This document shows positions 33,281 to 42,526 of a stretch of DNA of 64,000 bases, piece after piece. Under the pieces are notes generated by a model, which was not told the origin of the DNA, did no database searches, and saw nothing but the letters and a program-made list of their open reading frames with translations. Position numbers and translations under genes: made by a program. The stretch comes from JAPULR01 sp963665075 (GTDB lineage Bacteria > Chloroflexota > Dehalococcoidia > Lucifugimonadales > GCA-2712585): the NCBI GenBank assembly GCA_963665075.1, contig OY762063.1, positions 1,054,001 through 1,118,000 on the forward strand, given 5' to 3'. The first letter of the stretch is position 1; every line of letters begins with the position of its first letter.

Positions 33281-34432
33281 TCAACTCAGGATGCGCGCTC
33301 CGAAGAGGCGGGCGGGGTTGTCCCAGAGAATCTTCCGCTTGTTGTCGTCGGTGATGGGCTGGTGGAGAAGTTCGGGCAGGGCCACGTCCGGCGCGGGCGC
33401 GTCGGTGTGGGGGTAGTCCGTGTTCCAGATCAGGTTCTCGTCGCCGAGGATGCTGATGACGGCGGGCAGGGATTCCTCGTCGGCGTCGCAGGCCACGAAG
33501 ATCTGCCGCTTGAAGAACTCCGTGGGCGTCATCTCAAGGTCGTTGTCATCCCAGAAGACGGACTGCCGCCCGACGGAGTGGTCGTCCAGGCGACCCAGCC
33601 AGAAGGGGAGCCAGCCGGCGTTGCCTTCGAGGAAGCTGACGCGCAGCGTGGGGCGCTTCTGGAGGATGCCGGTGTAGATGAGGTGGCCCATCGAAATCAT
33701 GTTTTCCATCGGGAAGCCGATGGCGTGGTTCAGAGCGAAGAGGGCGCCGGTGAGTCCGCGATAGCGCTGACCGGCGTGGGGGGAGCCGCTTCCCGCGCCG
33801 TGGAACGTCACGGGCACGTCGAGCTCGGTGACGAGGTTCCAGAAGGCGTCGTATTCCGGGTAGTGCCAGAACTGTCCCTCCTGGGGTCGCGGCATCATCA
33901 CGGTAATGGCGCCCAACTCGGTGACGGCGCGGCGCGTTTCCTCGACGGCGCGTTCCAGGTCGTAGGGCGGAAGCTCGACGACCATCTTCAGCCGGGAGGT
34001 GTCGGCGGAGCAGAAGTCGTGCGCCCAGTTGTGGTAGGCGCGGGCCAGCGCCCACATCAGGTCGGGGTCCTTGTCCGTCTGACGCAGGGGCGCGGAGCCG
34101 TGGCCGGGAATGCAGACCATCTTGTCCCAGCCGTACTTGTCCATATCGGCGAGGCGGCTTTCGGCGCTCCACCAATGGTCGTAGGCCTGTCCGTACTTCT
34201 TGCGAAGCCCCACGTAGAGCTGGTTGGGGCGGTTCTTCCAGACCGAGGCTGGAAGCCCCTCGGAGTCGCCGGGAAAGAGTTCTCCCGGCTCGTAGCGGAA
34301 GATTATCCGGTTCTGGACGTGCTCCACCACGGGACGCCTATCGTAGAATTCGGCCTCCACGTAGTGGTCCCAGATGTACGGCGGTTCCTGCATATGAGCG
34401 TCGGCGTCGATGACTCTGAATCCGTTTCGCAT
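33281..34432 (-). CDS. Amidohydrolase family 2 (ACMSD-like) protein
   Basis: This 383-residue metal-dependent hydrolase or decarboxylase begins MRNGFRVIDADAHMQEPPYI, with the D-x-H metal motif at residues 11-13. Others are VPVTFHGAGSG (metal His), FLEGNAGWLPFWLGRLDDH and ILGDENLIWNTDYPHTDAPA (metal Asp), all typical of the amidohydrolase-2 family that includes aminocarboxymuconate semialdehyde and gamma-resorcylate decarboxylases. The ATG at 34432 has GGAGGG upstream; a longer frame upstream is repeat-derived. Stands alone on the minus strand. Confidence 0.88.
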   Translation of the reverse strand: MRNGFRVIDADAHMQEPPYIWDHYVEAEFYDRRPVVEHVQNRIIFRYEPGELFPGDSEGLPASVWKNRPNQLYVGLRKKYGQAYDHWWSAESRLADMDKYGWDKMVCIPGHGSAPLRQTDKDPDLMWALARAYHNWAHDFCSADTSRLKMVVELPPYDLERAVEETRRAVTELGAITVMMPRPQEGQFWHYPEYDAFWNLVTELDVPVTFHGAGSGSPHAGQRYRGLTGALFALNHAIGFPMENMISMGHLIYTGILQKRPTLRVSFLEGNAGWLPFWLGRLDDHSVGRQSVFWDDNDLEMTPTEFFKRQIFVACDADEESLPAVISILGDENLIWNTDYPHTDAPAPDVALPELLHQPITDDNKRKILWDNPARLFGARILS

Positions 34433-34497
34433 GGGGCGTCCCTCCTGCTTGGTGCGGCAATGATAGCAAGTTTGGCGGGGGATGGGAAAGGTGGGGC

Positions 34498-34615
34498 GCT
34501 CGACCTTCGACAGGCCCTTAGATAAGCTCAAGACAGGCTCAGGGTGAGCGGATGGATGGAGGTTGCCTTTCCGCCCAGCCCCACCTCTGGATTCCCGTTT
34601 TCACGGGAATGACGG
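34498..34615. repeat. Repeat pair between divergent amidohydrolase genes
   Basis: The region holds an expanded CGACCTTCGACAGGCCCTTA...GACAGGCTCAGGGTGAGCG module (about 34500-34549) and the hairpin ATTCCCGTTTTCACGGGAAT (about 34591-34610), a variant with a T-rich loop that also occurs inside MITE-like element A. Confidence 0.75.
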
Positions 34616-34707
34616 AATGGGTGGCGGAAATAGCGGCGGGGGTTGTGGGGGTGTTGGGGTTACTCTATGCTAGGCTGGGATTGGCAGAGAATTCAGGAGG
34701 GATTGCG

Positions 34708-36102
34708 ATGGCTGACGGGTTGAGAAAGGTTGACCTTGTAATCGACGGGGGCGTGGTGATTTCGATGGACGCCCAGCGTCGGATATTCAATCCGGGGTAC
34801 GTGGCTGTCGATGACGGGAAGGTTGTGGAGGTTGGCGTTTCGTCGGGTGGTTCCTATGAAGGTCGGGAGCGGATTGACGCCTCCGATATGGTGGTGATGC
34901 CGGGAATTGTCAACGCCCACGACCATCTGGACCAGTCGGTGTATCGCAGCCTGCTCGACCACAAGCGGGTGTCGCGGGACAACCTGCTCAGGCTGGCGCA
35001 GGGGCTTACGCGGGAACGGGCGCGGGCCGCCGCCGCATCCAGCCTTCTGGAACTACTGCGGTATGGCGTGACAACTACGCAGGAGAATCATTGGACGCAC
35101 TATCACCAGGATTCTACGGACGGAATCTGCGAGGCTATCCAGCAGTCGGGGATGCGGGCCTTCGTCTCCAGAGGAATCAGCGACGATGAGGAGTTCACGC
35201 CCGCCGAGTTCATTGAGCGGACGGAGGATGTGCTGGAGGACCTGGACAGGCTGGAGGCGACCTTCGATTCGGACAAAATCACGATTACGTCGGAGCCGAC
35301 GACGATTATCCGATGCAAGCCGGAAACGACGCTGGCAATGCGGGAGTGGGCGTTGAAGCGGGGGAAGATGTGGCACATCCACCTGGCGCAGACCAGCGAC
35401 GAATTGGCGGAGGCGATGGCGAAGGTGGGGATGGGCAGCGTGCAGTACGCCGAGAAGCTGGGCGTGCTGGGGCCGGAGATGCTGGCGATTCATTGCAGCG
35501 GGCTGCTGGACGAGGAGGTGGAGCTTTTCGGGAAGTATCGCGTGAACGTGTCCCACTGCCCTTTGACTGTCATGCGGGGCGGCAATCGGGTGCCGCCGAT
35601 TTGGGAGATGCAGCGGTTGGGGGCGACGGTGGCCGTCGGGACGGACGGGTCGGCGACGAATAACGGGCAAAACCCGTGGGAAGCGATGAAGATGGCAATC
35701 TACATGCAGCGGGTCAGATTCGCCGACAGGCATTTGGGGTCGGCGGAGGAGGCGTTGGAGTTGGCGACGCTGAAGGCGGCGGCGGTGTTGGACATGGCCG
35801 ACAGGGTGGGTTCGCTGGAGCCGGGCAAGGAAGCGGACGTGGCCATGTTCCGTCTGGACCAGCCGCATCTGCTGCCGGGGGCGCGGCTGGTGAACAACCT
35901 GGTGTTTTCCGGGCTGGACAATCGGGCGGATACGGTGCTGGTGGGCGGCAAGGTGATTTTGAGGGAAGGACGGGCCGTGCTTGTGGACGAGGAGGAGGTT
36001 GTGGCGCGGGTGCGGGAGGCGCAGGCGGGGATGATTCGAGAGGCTGATATGGAGGGGGATATGGGAAGGCTTTCGACGTGGCCGGAGATTGGTAGGTCAT
36101 AA
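34708..36102 (+). CDS. Amidohydrolase (cytosine deaminase/chlorohydrolase-like)
   Basis: This 464-residue hydrolase has His71-x-His73 in GIVNAHDHLDQ, WHIHLAQTSDE (metal His), MLAIHCSGLLDEE (metal His), and VAVGTDGSATNNGQNPWEAM (metal Asp). The C-terminal GSLEPGKEADVAMFRLDQ is the usual sandwich-domain signature. It is of the same broad AtzA/SsnA group as the gene at 15764. ATG 34708 follows AGGAGGG. A short-chain dehydrogenase gene follows after 21 bases and should be cotranscribed. Confidence 0.87.
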   Translation: MADGLRKVDLVIDGGVVISMDAQRRIFNPGYVAVDDGKVVEVGVSSGGSYEGRERIDASDMVVMPGIVNAHDHLDQSVYRSLLDHKRVSRDNLLRLAQGLTRERARAAAASSLLELLRYGVTTTQENHWTHYHQDSTDGICEAIQQSGMRAFVSRGISDDEEFTPAEFIERTEDVLEDLDRLEATFDSDKITITSEPTTIIRCKPETTLAMREWALKRGKMWHIHLAQTSDELAEAMAKVGMGSVQYAEKLGVLGPEMLAIHCSGLLDEEVELFGKYRVNVSHCPLTVMRGGNRVPPIWEMQRLGATVAVGTDGSATNNGQNPWEAMKMAIYMQRVRFADRHLGSAEEALELATLKAAAVLDMADRVGSLEPGKEADVAMFRLDQPHLLPGARLVNNLVFSGLDNRADTVLVGGKVILREGRAVLVDEEEVVARVREAQAGMIREADMEGDMGRLSTWPEIGRS

Positions 36103-36123
36103 TCTGAGGGAGAGAATAGTCGA

Positions 36124-36882
36124 ATGAGTAATGAACAAAGAGTTGCCGTCGTCACAGGCGGTGGAAGCGGAATAGGCAGGCTATCGGCGCTGGCGTTGTG
36201 GCGGGAGGGGTTTTCGGTGGCGATTTGCGGGCGTCGGCTGGAACGGTTGGAAGCCGTAGTGGGGGAATCCGGGATGCCGTCGTCAAAGGCCCTCGCGGTC
36301 AGCGCAGACGTAGGCAATCCCGACGACGTGGACGCATTGTTCGCCGCGGTCGTGGAGAAGTTCGGAAGGGTGGACCTGCTGTTCAACAACGCGGGCATGG
36401 GCGCGCCGCCGCTTTCGGTGGAAGAACTCAGCTTCGAGCAGTGGAAGCAGGTCGTGGACGTCAACCTGAACGGGGCCTTCCTCTGCACCCGCGCGGCCAT
36501 GCGAATAATGAAGAATCAGGAGCCGATGGGCGGTCGCATCATCAACAACGGGTCGATTTCGGCGCAAACGCCCCGTCCCAATTCCGCGCCCTACACGGCC
36601 ACCAAGCACGCCATGACCGGGCTTACGAAGTCTACGGCGCTGGACGGACGGAAGTACAACATCGCCTGCGGGCAGATTGACGTGGGCAACGCCGCAACGC
36701 GGATGGTCGTGCGGATGCAGCAGGGGATAGAGCAGGCGGACGGGTCCATAAAGGTTGAGCCGACGATGGCCACGGAGCACGTGGCGGAAGCGGTGGCGCA
36801 CATGGCTAACCTGCCATTGGACGCGAACATCCTCTTCATCACCATCATGGCGACGAAAATGCCCTACACCGGCCGGGGTTGA
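36124..36882 (+). CDS. Short-chain dehydrogenase/reductase
   Basis: This 252-residue classical SDR has the nucleotide motif TGGGSGIG at residues 11-18, NNAG in DLLFNNAGMGAPP, and a catalytic Ser...Tyr-x3-Lys in NNGSISAQ...APYTATK. CGRR after strand 2 suggests NADP(H) preference. The segment where many SDRs have a PGxxxT lid here reads GQIDVGNAATRM. It is downstream of, and likely co-expressed with, the amidohydrolase at 34708. Confidence 0.92.
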   Translation: MSNEQRVAVVTGGGSGIGRLSALALWREGFSVAICGRRLERLEAVVGESGMPSSKALAVSADVGNPDDVDALFAAVVEKFGRVDLLFNNAGMGAPPLSVEELSFEQWKQVVDVNLNGAFLCTRAAMRIMKNQEPMGGRIINNGSISAQTPRPNSAPYTATKHAMTGLTKSTALDGRKYNIACGQIDVGNAATRMVVRMQQGIEQADGSIKVEPTMATEHVAEAVAHMANLPLDANILFITIMATKMPYTGRG

Positions 36883-36931
36883 AATTCGTCTTGACGGGCG
36901 ATGCTTTGCTTCAACCAGGTTACATAATTTA

Positions 36932-36961
36932 TTGACAGTCGGAAAATGCCAAACCTAGAAT
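36932..36961 (+). promoter_or_regulatory. Promoter of the peptide-type binding protein gene
   Basis: TTGACA (36932-36937), an 18-base spacer and TAGAAT (36956-36961) give a good sigma-70-like promoter. The leader is about 120 bases and contains an inverted repeat GACGGG-N9-CCCGTC (about 36988-37008). Confidence 0.6.
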
Positions 36962-37088
36962 CAACTTAGGCACAAAACATAGTTGTGACGGGGTGAGAAT
37001 TACCCGTCGCGCCAAGTCCCCGGCGAGCGTCTGAAGCGGGCCGGCGGACTGCGCCGAACGTTGACGAAAAGGCAGGTCTGAGACGGAC

Positions 37089-38906
37089 ATGGTACACATT
37101 CTGGTCGGCATTGTTGCGATAATAGTCATAATCAGTTCAGTATGCACAGGCGGTGACGAACCGGTGGAGGTGGCCGCGACTCCCACGCCCGCGCCGGCGC
37201 CGATAGCCACCCCCGCGCCGGCCCCGACGCCCGCGCCCACGGCTGCGCCAACGCCGGTGGCTACCATGCCGCCCGCAACGCCGATGGCTACGGTCGCGCC
37301 CGCTCCTACGGCTGCGCCAACGCCCACCCCGATGGAACGCAGGACGTTTGTGCCTGAGCCGACGCAAATCCAGACCCCAATGCCGACCGCCCCGCCGGTG
37401 ATTGCGGCTTCCCGCCTGAAGGTCAGCATGACGCCGCCGGCCCACCAGATGACGGTCTTCTGGAACGGCTTCCAGAGTTCCGGCGGCCCCCTCACGCCCA
37501 TGTACGAGACGTTGTTGGGCAGCGACCGGGTCACCCAGGAGTTGTATCCGATGCTGGCGAAGGAGTGGTCGATGGCGCCGGACGGACAGTCCTGGAACTT
37601 CAAGCTGCGGGAGGGTGTCCCCTTCTATCAGAACAAGCAGCCGACGGCCTACAACATGACCGCCGACGACGTGGTCTTCACCTTCGAAAAGGACCAGGCC
37701 GAAGACCGGCCCTGGCCCTCGCCCTGCTGCAAAGAGATGACGGTGGACGACTTCGGCTTCGACGGCGACTACGACATCACGTTCAACCAGAACAAGGTGG
37801 ACGTGACCACGGACTACCAGATGGGCGGCCAGAACATCTTCATGATAAGCAGCCGCGACCACTACGACGCTGTAGGCGAGGAGGGCTACTACGCCAGCCC
37901 CATCGGCACCGGGCCCTTCACCTTCGTGGACTTCCGGGTCAACCAGTACATCCTCTACGAACGGGTGGAAGACCACTGGCGGAAGACGCCGGAGTTCCCC
38001 GAGCTTCAGATATTCTACGTGCTTGAAGACGCCACCCGGATGGCGATGCTGTTGACCGGCGAGGCGCACATAGCCGCCGTCCAGCAGTCGTTGATGCCCA
38101 CTGTCGAGGAGTGGGGCTATTCCAGGGTGCCCAGCACCAACCCCAGTTTCGCGCTGCTGGCAATCATCGGCGGCCTGTACTACGAGGACGAGCGAGACCT
38201 GAGCGAGCCGATGACGGACGTGCGGGTTAGAGAGGCGTTGAACCTGGCCATCGACCGGGACACCATCAACGAAGTCTTCTACGAAGGCAAGTCTCTGCCC
38301 ATGCCCGTTCCCGGAATCAAGCCGTACCAGGACATCTACAAGTGGAACGCGTACCCGTATGACCCGGACAGGTCGAGGGCGCTGCTGGCGGAAGCGGGCT
38401 ACCCCGACGGCTTCGACTTCGACTTCCTCGTCGCGAAGATGCCCGGAATCCCCGAGGCCCCGGAAATAGGAGAAGCGATGGCTCCCTACTTCCAGGAAAT
38501 CGGGCTGCGTCCGAACCTGCAGGAGACCACCTTCGGGAACCTGGCGTCCACGTACAGGAACAAGGAAGCGCGGAACAAGGTTCTGCTGTTCCGCGGCTCG
38601 GCGGTGGCCGACTTCCAGTGGATTCGAGCCATCCAGGGCCAGCCCTACGGAAGCATCAACGCCCCCGCCGACGAGGATCTCCGGGCGTTGACCGACCTGT
38701 GGGAGCTGCACGTGGACCCGGACACGCGGAAGGCGGCGACGCAGGCCATCGGCGACTGGTTCTACAACTACTACTGGGCCATACCGCTCTTCTGGGTGAG
38801 GGCGGAGGTGGCGATTGACCCCGGCGTGGTCGCCGACTACACCTCGGACCAGATTCACTTCGGCCCGAGCCGGCATCACGAGTTCACCGTTCCCGTGTTC
38901 AACTAG
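37089..38906 (+). CDS. Peptide/nickel-type ABC transporter substrate-binding protein
   Basis: This 605-residue extracytoplasmic receptor is of the SBP_bac_5 (OppA/DppA) family. After an N-terminal hydrophobic signal (MVHILVGIVAIIVIISSVC, Cys19 a possible but atypical lipidation site) comes a 75-residue Pro/Ala/Thr linker with repeated PAPTPAP-type text, then the binding domain (TPMYETLLGSDRVTQELYPM, LAKEWSMAPDGQSWNFKLRE, VREALNLAIDRDTINEVFYE). The linker would hold the receptor off the membrane or cell wall. No transporter genes follow; a strong terminator does. A promoter is visible upstream. Confidence 0.88.
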   Translation: MVHILVGIVAIIVIISSVCTGGDEPVEVAATPTPAPAPIATPAPAPTPAPTAAPTPVATMPPATPMATVAPAPTAAPTPTPMERRTFVPEPTQIQTPMPTAPPVIAASRLKVSMTPPAHQMTVFWNGFQSSGGPLTPMYETLLGSDRVTQELYPMLAKEWSMAPDGQSWNFKLREGVPFYQNKQPTAYNMTADDVVFTFEKDQAEDRPWPSPCCKEMTVDDFGFDGDYDITFNQNKVDVTTDYQMGGQNIFMISSRDHYDAVGEEGYYASPIGTGPFTFVDFRVNQYILYERVEDHWRKTPEFPELQIFYVLEDATRMAMLLTGEAHIAAVQQSLMPTVEEWGYSRVPSTNPSFALLAIIGGLYYEDERDLSEPMTDVRVREALNLAIDRDTINEVFYEGKSLPMPVPGIKPYQDIYKWNAYPYDPDRSRALLAEAGYPDGFDFDFLVAKMPGIPEAPEIGEAMAPYFQEIGLRPNLQETTFGNLASTYRNKEARNKVLLFRGSAVADFQWIRAIQGQPYGSINAPADEDLRALTDLWELHVDPDTRKAATQAIGDWFYNYYWAIPLFWVRAEVAIDPGVVADYTSDQIHFGPSRHHEFTVPVFN

Positions 38907-38929
38907 GGTCTGAATTCGGAAGATTCGAA

Positions 38930-38963
38930 GGGGCCTCGCCTTGATTCAGGCGAGGCCCCTTTC
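38930..38963 (+). terminator. Strong intrinsic terminator after the binding-protein gene
   Basis: GGGGCCTCGCCT (38930-38941) and AGGCGAGGCCCC (38948-38959) form a perfect 12-bp stem with a 6-base loop, followed by TTTCT. It lies 24 bases after the stop codon at 38906. Confidence 0.9.
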
Positions 38964-39032
38964 TATTGGCGATTGGGTGGTCTCGATATCACATTACATG
39001 TTTGCTATCCTCGTTACGAAGGTTCAACGACA

Positions 39033-39416
39033 ATGACTACCGTAGACGTGACGTATCGAGAGGCGAGTCGCCGGTTGCTGGCCCAGGCTCACGCGGAGCT
39101 TGAGGTTGGCGACTTGCGTCAGGCTTCGGAGAAGGCTTGGGGAGCGGCGGCGCAGATGGTCAAGGCCGCCGCTACGATGCGGGGATGGGAGCATGACCAG
39201 CATAGGCACTTGTGGATAGCAGCAGAGGACCTCTCCAACGAGGCTAATGATAATGAAATCCACACTCTGTTCGTTGTTGCCAATGCGCTGCATGCTAATT
39301 TCTATGAGAACACGTTCGGCGCCAATAGAGTCGCTTCGTACATTAGCAAGGTAGGGCGGTTTGTTGGAAAGGTGGAAGGAATGCTGGACGGCTATGCGTC
39401 CGGCGGGCCGGGCTGA
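39033..39416 (+). CDS. HEPN-like (PaREP1-type) small protein, copy 1
   Basis: This 127-residue all-helical protein begins MTTVDVTYREASRRLLAQAH and contains the repeat block AELEVGDLRQASEKAWGAAA, a text typical of PaREP1/HEPN-like proteins. It is a tandem paralogue of the gene at 39554; the block from residue about 15 to 50 is nearly identical. A longer frame upstream exists but ATG 39033 fits the paralogue. No MNT partner gene is adjacent, so a toxin role is unproven. Confidence 0.75.
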   Translation: MTTVDVTYREASRRLLAQAHAELEVGDLRQASEKAWGAAAQMVKAAATMRGWEHDQHRHLWIAAEDLSNEANDNEIHTLFVVANALHANFYENTFGANRVASYISKVGRFVGKVEGMLDGYASGGPG

Positions 39417-39553
39417 AGGCCGGGTCGCAAGCCACCCCTGTTCTTTCCGCTTCCACCTACCCCCACCGCTCACCCTGAGCTTGTCGAAGGGCCGAGCGGA
39501 TGCAATGTTGGCAGTGCAGGGCAAATGCTATAATATCGTCGTATAGTGAGATT

Positions 39554-39937
39554 ATGAATAAACTGGTTGTTTCATATCGAGATGCTGGGCGTGGACTGCT
39601 GGCTCAGGCTCATACGGAGCTTGAGGTTGGCGACTTGCGTCAGGCGTCGGAGAAGGCTTGGGGAGCGGCGGCGCAGATGGTGAAGGCCGCCGCCCAGATG
39701 CGAGGCTGGGACCACGACGCCCACAGATACCTTTGGGACGCGGCCAGGGATCTCTCCAACGAAGCCGATGACCAGGAGATTCACGACCTGTTTGGCGCAG
39801 CCCACAATCTCCACATGAACTTCTACGAAAACACCTACGAGGCTAGCAGGGTTGCTCTCAACATCTCCAGAGTGGAGCGATTCGTCGGGAAGATAGAAGG
39901 AATGCTGGACGGGTACGCCTCCAACGGCTCGGTCTGA
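39554..39937 (+). CDS. HEPN-like (PaREP1-type) small protein, copy 2
   Basis: This 127-residue paralogue of the preceding gene starts MNKLVVSYRDAGRGLLAQAH and shares ELEVGDLRQASEKAWGAAAQ, NFYENTYEASRVALNISRVE and the ending GKIEGMLDGYAS. At DNA level the first half is almost unchanged between copies, whereas the second half has diverged, consistent with gene conversion or conservation of that helix pair. A repeat module CTCACCCTGAGCTTGTCGAA (about 39466-39486) lies between the copies. Confidence 0.75.
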   Translation: MNKLVVSYRDAGRGLLAQAHTELEVGDLRQASEKAWGAAAQMVKAAAQMRGWDHDAHRYLWDAARDLSNEADDQEIHDLFGAAHNLHMNFYENTYEASRVALNISRVERFVGKIEGMLDGYASNGSV

Positions 39938-40172
39938 AGGCCGGTTCCCTTACCGCCCCTACGGGGGATGATTTGGCCTTGACCAGGTAGGGGCGGGTTT
40001 CAAACCCGCCCTATGCCACTCGAAATCCCTTCCCTCTTGACGAGACCTTTACACAAACCGTCATTCCGGCGAAAGCCGGAATCCATCTGCTCACCTCCAC
40101 CTCGACGGCTCAAGGTTAGAGCCTGCCCTGAGCCTGTCCTGAGCCTGCCGAAGGGGTGGGCGTGAACTCCCT
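39938..40172. repeat. Three repeat families between HEPN-like and S9 peptidase genes
   Basis: Present are GGGGCGGGTTTCAAACCCGC (about 39988-40010), a half MITE end CCCTCTTGACGAGACCTTTA (about 40031-40050), the hairpin CATTCCGGCGAAAGCCGGAA (about 40062-40082) and a CCTGAGCCTGTCCTGAGCCT module (about 40122-40153). No gene is seen. Confidence 0.7.
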
Positions 40173-42068
40173 CTAAACCCCCGTAAACTTCTTGAAATGC
40201 GCCGCCATCCGGCGCATCGAGTCCCGCACGTTCTCCGGCCTCCAGTGATACCACCCGTGGGGCTCGCAGTTGTACTGGATGTACTCCGTGTACAACCCCC
40301 GCTCCTTCGCGGCGCGGAAATAATCGTCCGCCATGCTTATCCGCACCCCGTCCCGGTCGCCCCACAGAATCAGCAGCGGCGTCTTCACCTTGTCCAGATT
40401 GTAAATCGCCGAACGCTCCCGCCAATGCTCCGGCGCCATGTCCGGCCCGCCCCTGTCCCCCGCAACCACGTCCCCCAACACCGGCTTGCCGCCGCCCGTC
40501 GCGTACCTGTCGGAGTGGATCAAGTCCGGCGGCCCGTAGAAGCACACCGCCGCCTTCAACAAGTCCGGGTACCGGTAGATCATGCACAACGTGAAATACC
40601 CGCCTGTCGACCCGCCGTGCATCACCACCTTCTCCGGATCCGCCAGCCCCTCCTCAATCAAGTGATACGCGCCGTAAGCGAAATCGTCGATGTCTCCGCC
40701 GCCCCAGTCGCCGAAGTTCAGGAACTCGTACTGTTTCCCCAGCCCCGCCGAACCCCTCACCAGCGGCGCAATCACCGAGTACCCCTTGTGCACCCAGTAT
40801 TGGATGTACGGATAGAACCCCCGCACGTGCAGCCCCTTCGTGTTCGCCCGCGCGTAGATCACCAGCGGCGTCCTCCCCTCCACGCCCTCAGGACGGTACA
40901 GCCACGCCGGAACCTCCAACCCATCCTTCGACTTGTACCGGATAAGCGTGGACTTCACAAACGGGAAGTCCTCCAAAGCCTGCGGCATGTGATGAGTGAC
41001 CCGCTCAGGTTCGCCGCCGTCGGCGGAAATCAGCCGCAAATCAGAAGTGTTGGCGTGATCCATGTGCGTGTACAGGATGCTCTTGCTGTCCGGCGTCCAC
41101 CGGATCGACCCCCTCACCTGGTAGGCGTCGAAGCCGCCGTTGATGTTCTCCCCATGCGTCAGCTGCGCCGGCTCCCCCGACCCGTCCGCCGCCACCTTCA
41201 TTACGTGGAAGCTCCATTCCTTGTTCGCCACGTACGCCACCCATTTCCCGTCCGGCGACCACCTCGGATTGTACTGATCGCACTCCTCGTTTGTCAGGAA
41301 GGTAATCTCCCCGCTCTCGATGTCGATGGCCCCAACCCGACGCCATCCCGACCGGTCCGACGTGAACAGCAGCTTCGTCCCGTCCGCCGACCATCGGGGA
41401 CGATACTCGTAGTTATTCGGGGTGTTCGGAGTCATGCATCGCGCTTGCCCGCCCTCGATGGGCGCAATCCAAACGTCCATCCGCTTGAAGTCCTCGTACA
41501 CCGACCGGTCCGACATGAACGTCACGTGCTTCCCGTCCGGCGACACGAACACGTCCGTGCTGTTGGCCTCCTCGTTGGTTATGTAATGCGGCTGCACCTT
41601 CCCCGTCGGAATATCCGTCGGCAGCGACACCACCTGGTTGTATCCGTTGGAGCCTCCCGTAACGTACACTATCCGCTTCCCGTCCGGCGTCCATCGGATG
41701 AACTCGTGTCCCCGCGAAGGCCCATGTCCGTAGCTGAGGTTGATAGGCGGCTCCGACCCGTCGGCCCTGACCTTGAAGGCGTCGTACCGCGACGTGTAGG
41801 CAATCCATTGACTATCGGGAGACCAGGAAGGGTTCAGACACTCCTCCGGGTACATCGCCACCACCCGGCGATTATTCCCCCCGTCGATGTCGCACACCCA
41901 AAGGTCATACCCGCCCGACTCGGCGGACGTATACGCGATGCTCTTGCCGTCCGGCGAAAGGTCGAAATGCTCCACCTTGGCGTTCGTCTGCGCCAGCAGG
42001 TCGATTAGCGGGTCGTCCGGCAACTCCACAGGCTCCGTAAAAGTGGCTCCCCTATTGAAATGCGTCAC
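40173..42068 (-). CDS. S9-family prolyl oligopeptidase-like serine peptidase
   Basis: This 631-residue enzyme has an N-terminal WD40/TolB-like propeller with repeated WSPDSQWIAYTS, WTPDGKRIVYVT and WSADGTKLLFTS blades, and a C-terminal alpha/beta-hydrolase domain. The nucleophile lies in MHGGSTGGYFTLCM (G-x-S-x-G), the Asp in LLILWGDRDGVRI and the His in CEPHGWYHWRPEN. It should act on small peptides or acyl-peptides in the cytoplasm; no signal peptide is visible. GTG 42068 with AAAGGGAG upstream is chosen, because the frame before it is repeat-derived. Confidence 0.9.
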   Translation of the reverse strand: MTHFNRGATFTEPVELPDDPLIDLLAQTNAKVEHFDLSPDGKSIAYTSAESGGYDLWVCDIDGGNNRRVVAMYPEECLNPSWSPDSQWIAYTSRYDAFKVRADGSEPPINLSYGHGPSRGHEFIRWTPDGKRIVYVTGGSNGYNQVVSLPTDIPTGKVQPHYITNEEANSTDVFVSPDGKHVTFMSDRSVYEDFKRMDVWIAPIEGGQARCMTPNTPNNYEYRPRWSADGTKLLFTSDRSGWRRVGAIDIESGEITFLTNEECDQYNPRWSPDGKWVAYVANKEWSFHVMKVAADGSGEPAQLTHGENINGGFDAYQVRGSIRWTPDSKSILYTHMDHANTSDLRLISADGGEPERVTHHMPQALEDFPFVKSTLIRYKSKDGLEVPAWLYRPEGVEGRTPLVIYARANTKGLHVRGFYPYIQYWVHKGYSVIAPLVRGSAGLGKQYEFLNFGDWGGGDIDDFAYGAYHLIEEGLADPEKVVMHGGSTGGYFTLCMIYRYPDLLKAAVCFYGPPDLIHSDRYATGGGKPVLGDVVAGDRGGPDMAPEHWRERSAIYNLDKVKTPLLILWGDRDGVRISMADDYFRAAKERGLYTEYIQYNCEPHGWYHWRPENVRDSMRRMAAHFKKFTGV

Positions 42069-42526
42069 TTGACTCTCACTCCCTTTCTCTCCAATTCCCG
42101 CCCATTCTACCACACCAACCCGCCCACACCACCCATCCGTCATTCCGGCGAAAGCCGGAATCCATCTTCCCCTCTTACCTCTTCCCCCTCGACGGAGACC
42201 TTTGCATAACTCCCAATTCATCAGAAAATTCTATCAAAGAAACAACGTATTTATACCTAAACAGCCCCACCCCTGGATTCCCGTTTTCACGGGAATGACG
42301 GTTATGCAAAGGTCTCCTTGACGGGGGAAGGTTGGGATGGGGGTGAAATTTCACCCACCAGCAAATCCCGTAGGGGCGACCCTTGTGGTCGCCCGTCTCC
42401 TACCGCTCACCCTGAGCCTGTCCGGAGCTTGTAGAAGGGTCGAGCATCCCCCAACCCACCCCTACCAAGCCGCCCCCCGATGCGCTAAACTAACTTCCCC
42501 TACGTCCGAAAACTGAAAGGCGGCCT
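42069..42526. other. Gene-free stretch with repeats and a MITE-like element
   Basis: These 458 bases hold, in order, a hairpin CATTCCGGCGAAAGCCGGAA (about 42141-42161), MITE-like element A (separate entry), a GGGGCGACCCTTGTGGTCGC module (about 42373-42393) and a CTCACCCTGAGCCTGTCCGG module with CGAGC end (about 42407-42445). Nothing coding is seen. Confidence 0.7.
42181..42330. mobile_element. MITE-like element A, 150 bases with 30-base inverted ends
   Basis: The ends are CTTCCCCCTCGACGGAGACC-TTTGCATAAC (42181-42210) and its inverted counterpart at 42301-42330; 17 bases (GGAGACCTTTGCATAAC) are perfectly inverted, and only the five bases between that and CTTCCCCC differ. The interior is AT-rich (TATTTATACC) and ends with the hairpin ATTCCCGTTTTCACGGGAAT. 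No reading frame is present. Element B at 27060-27208 has the same ends and nearly the same length but a different interior, as in non-autonomous elements mobilised in trans. Confidence 0.75.
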
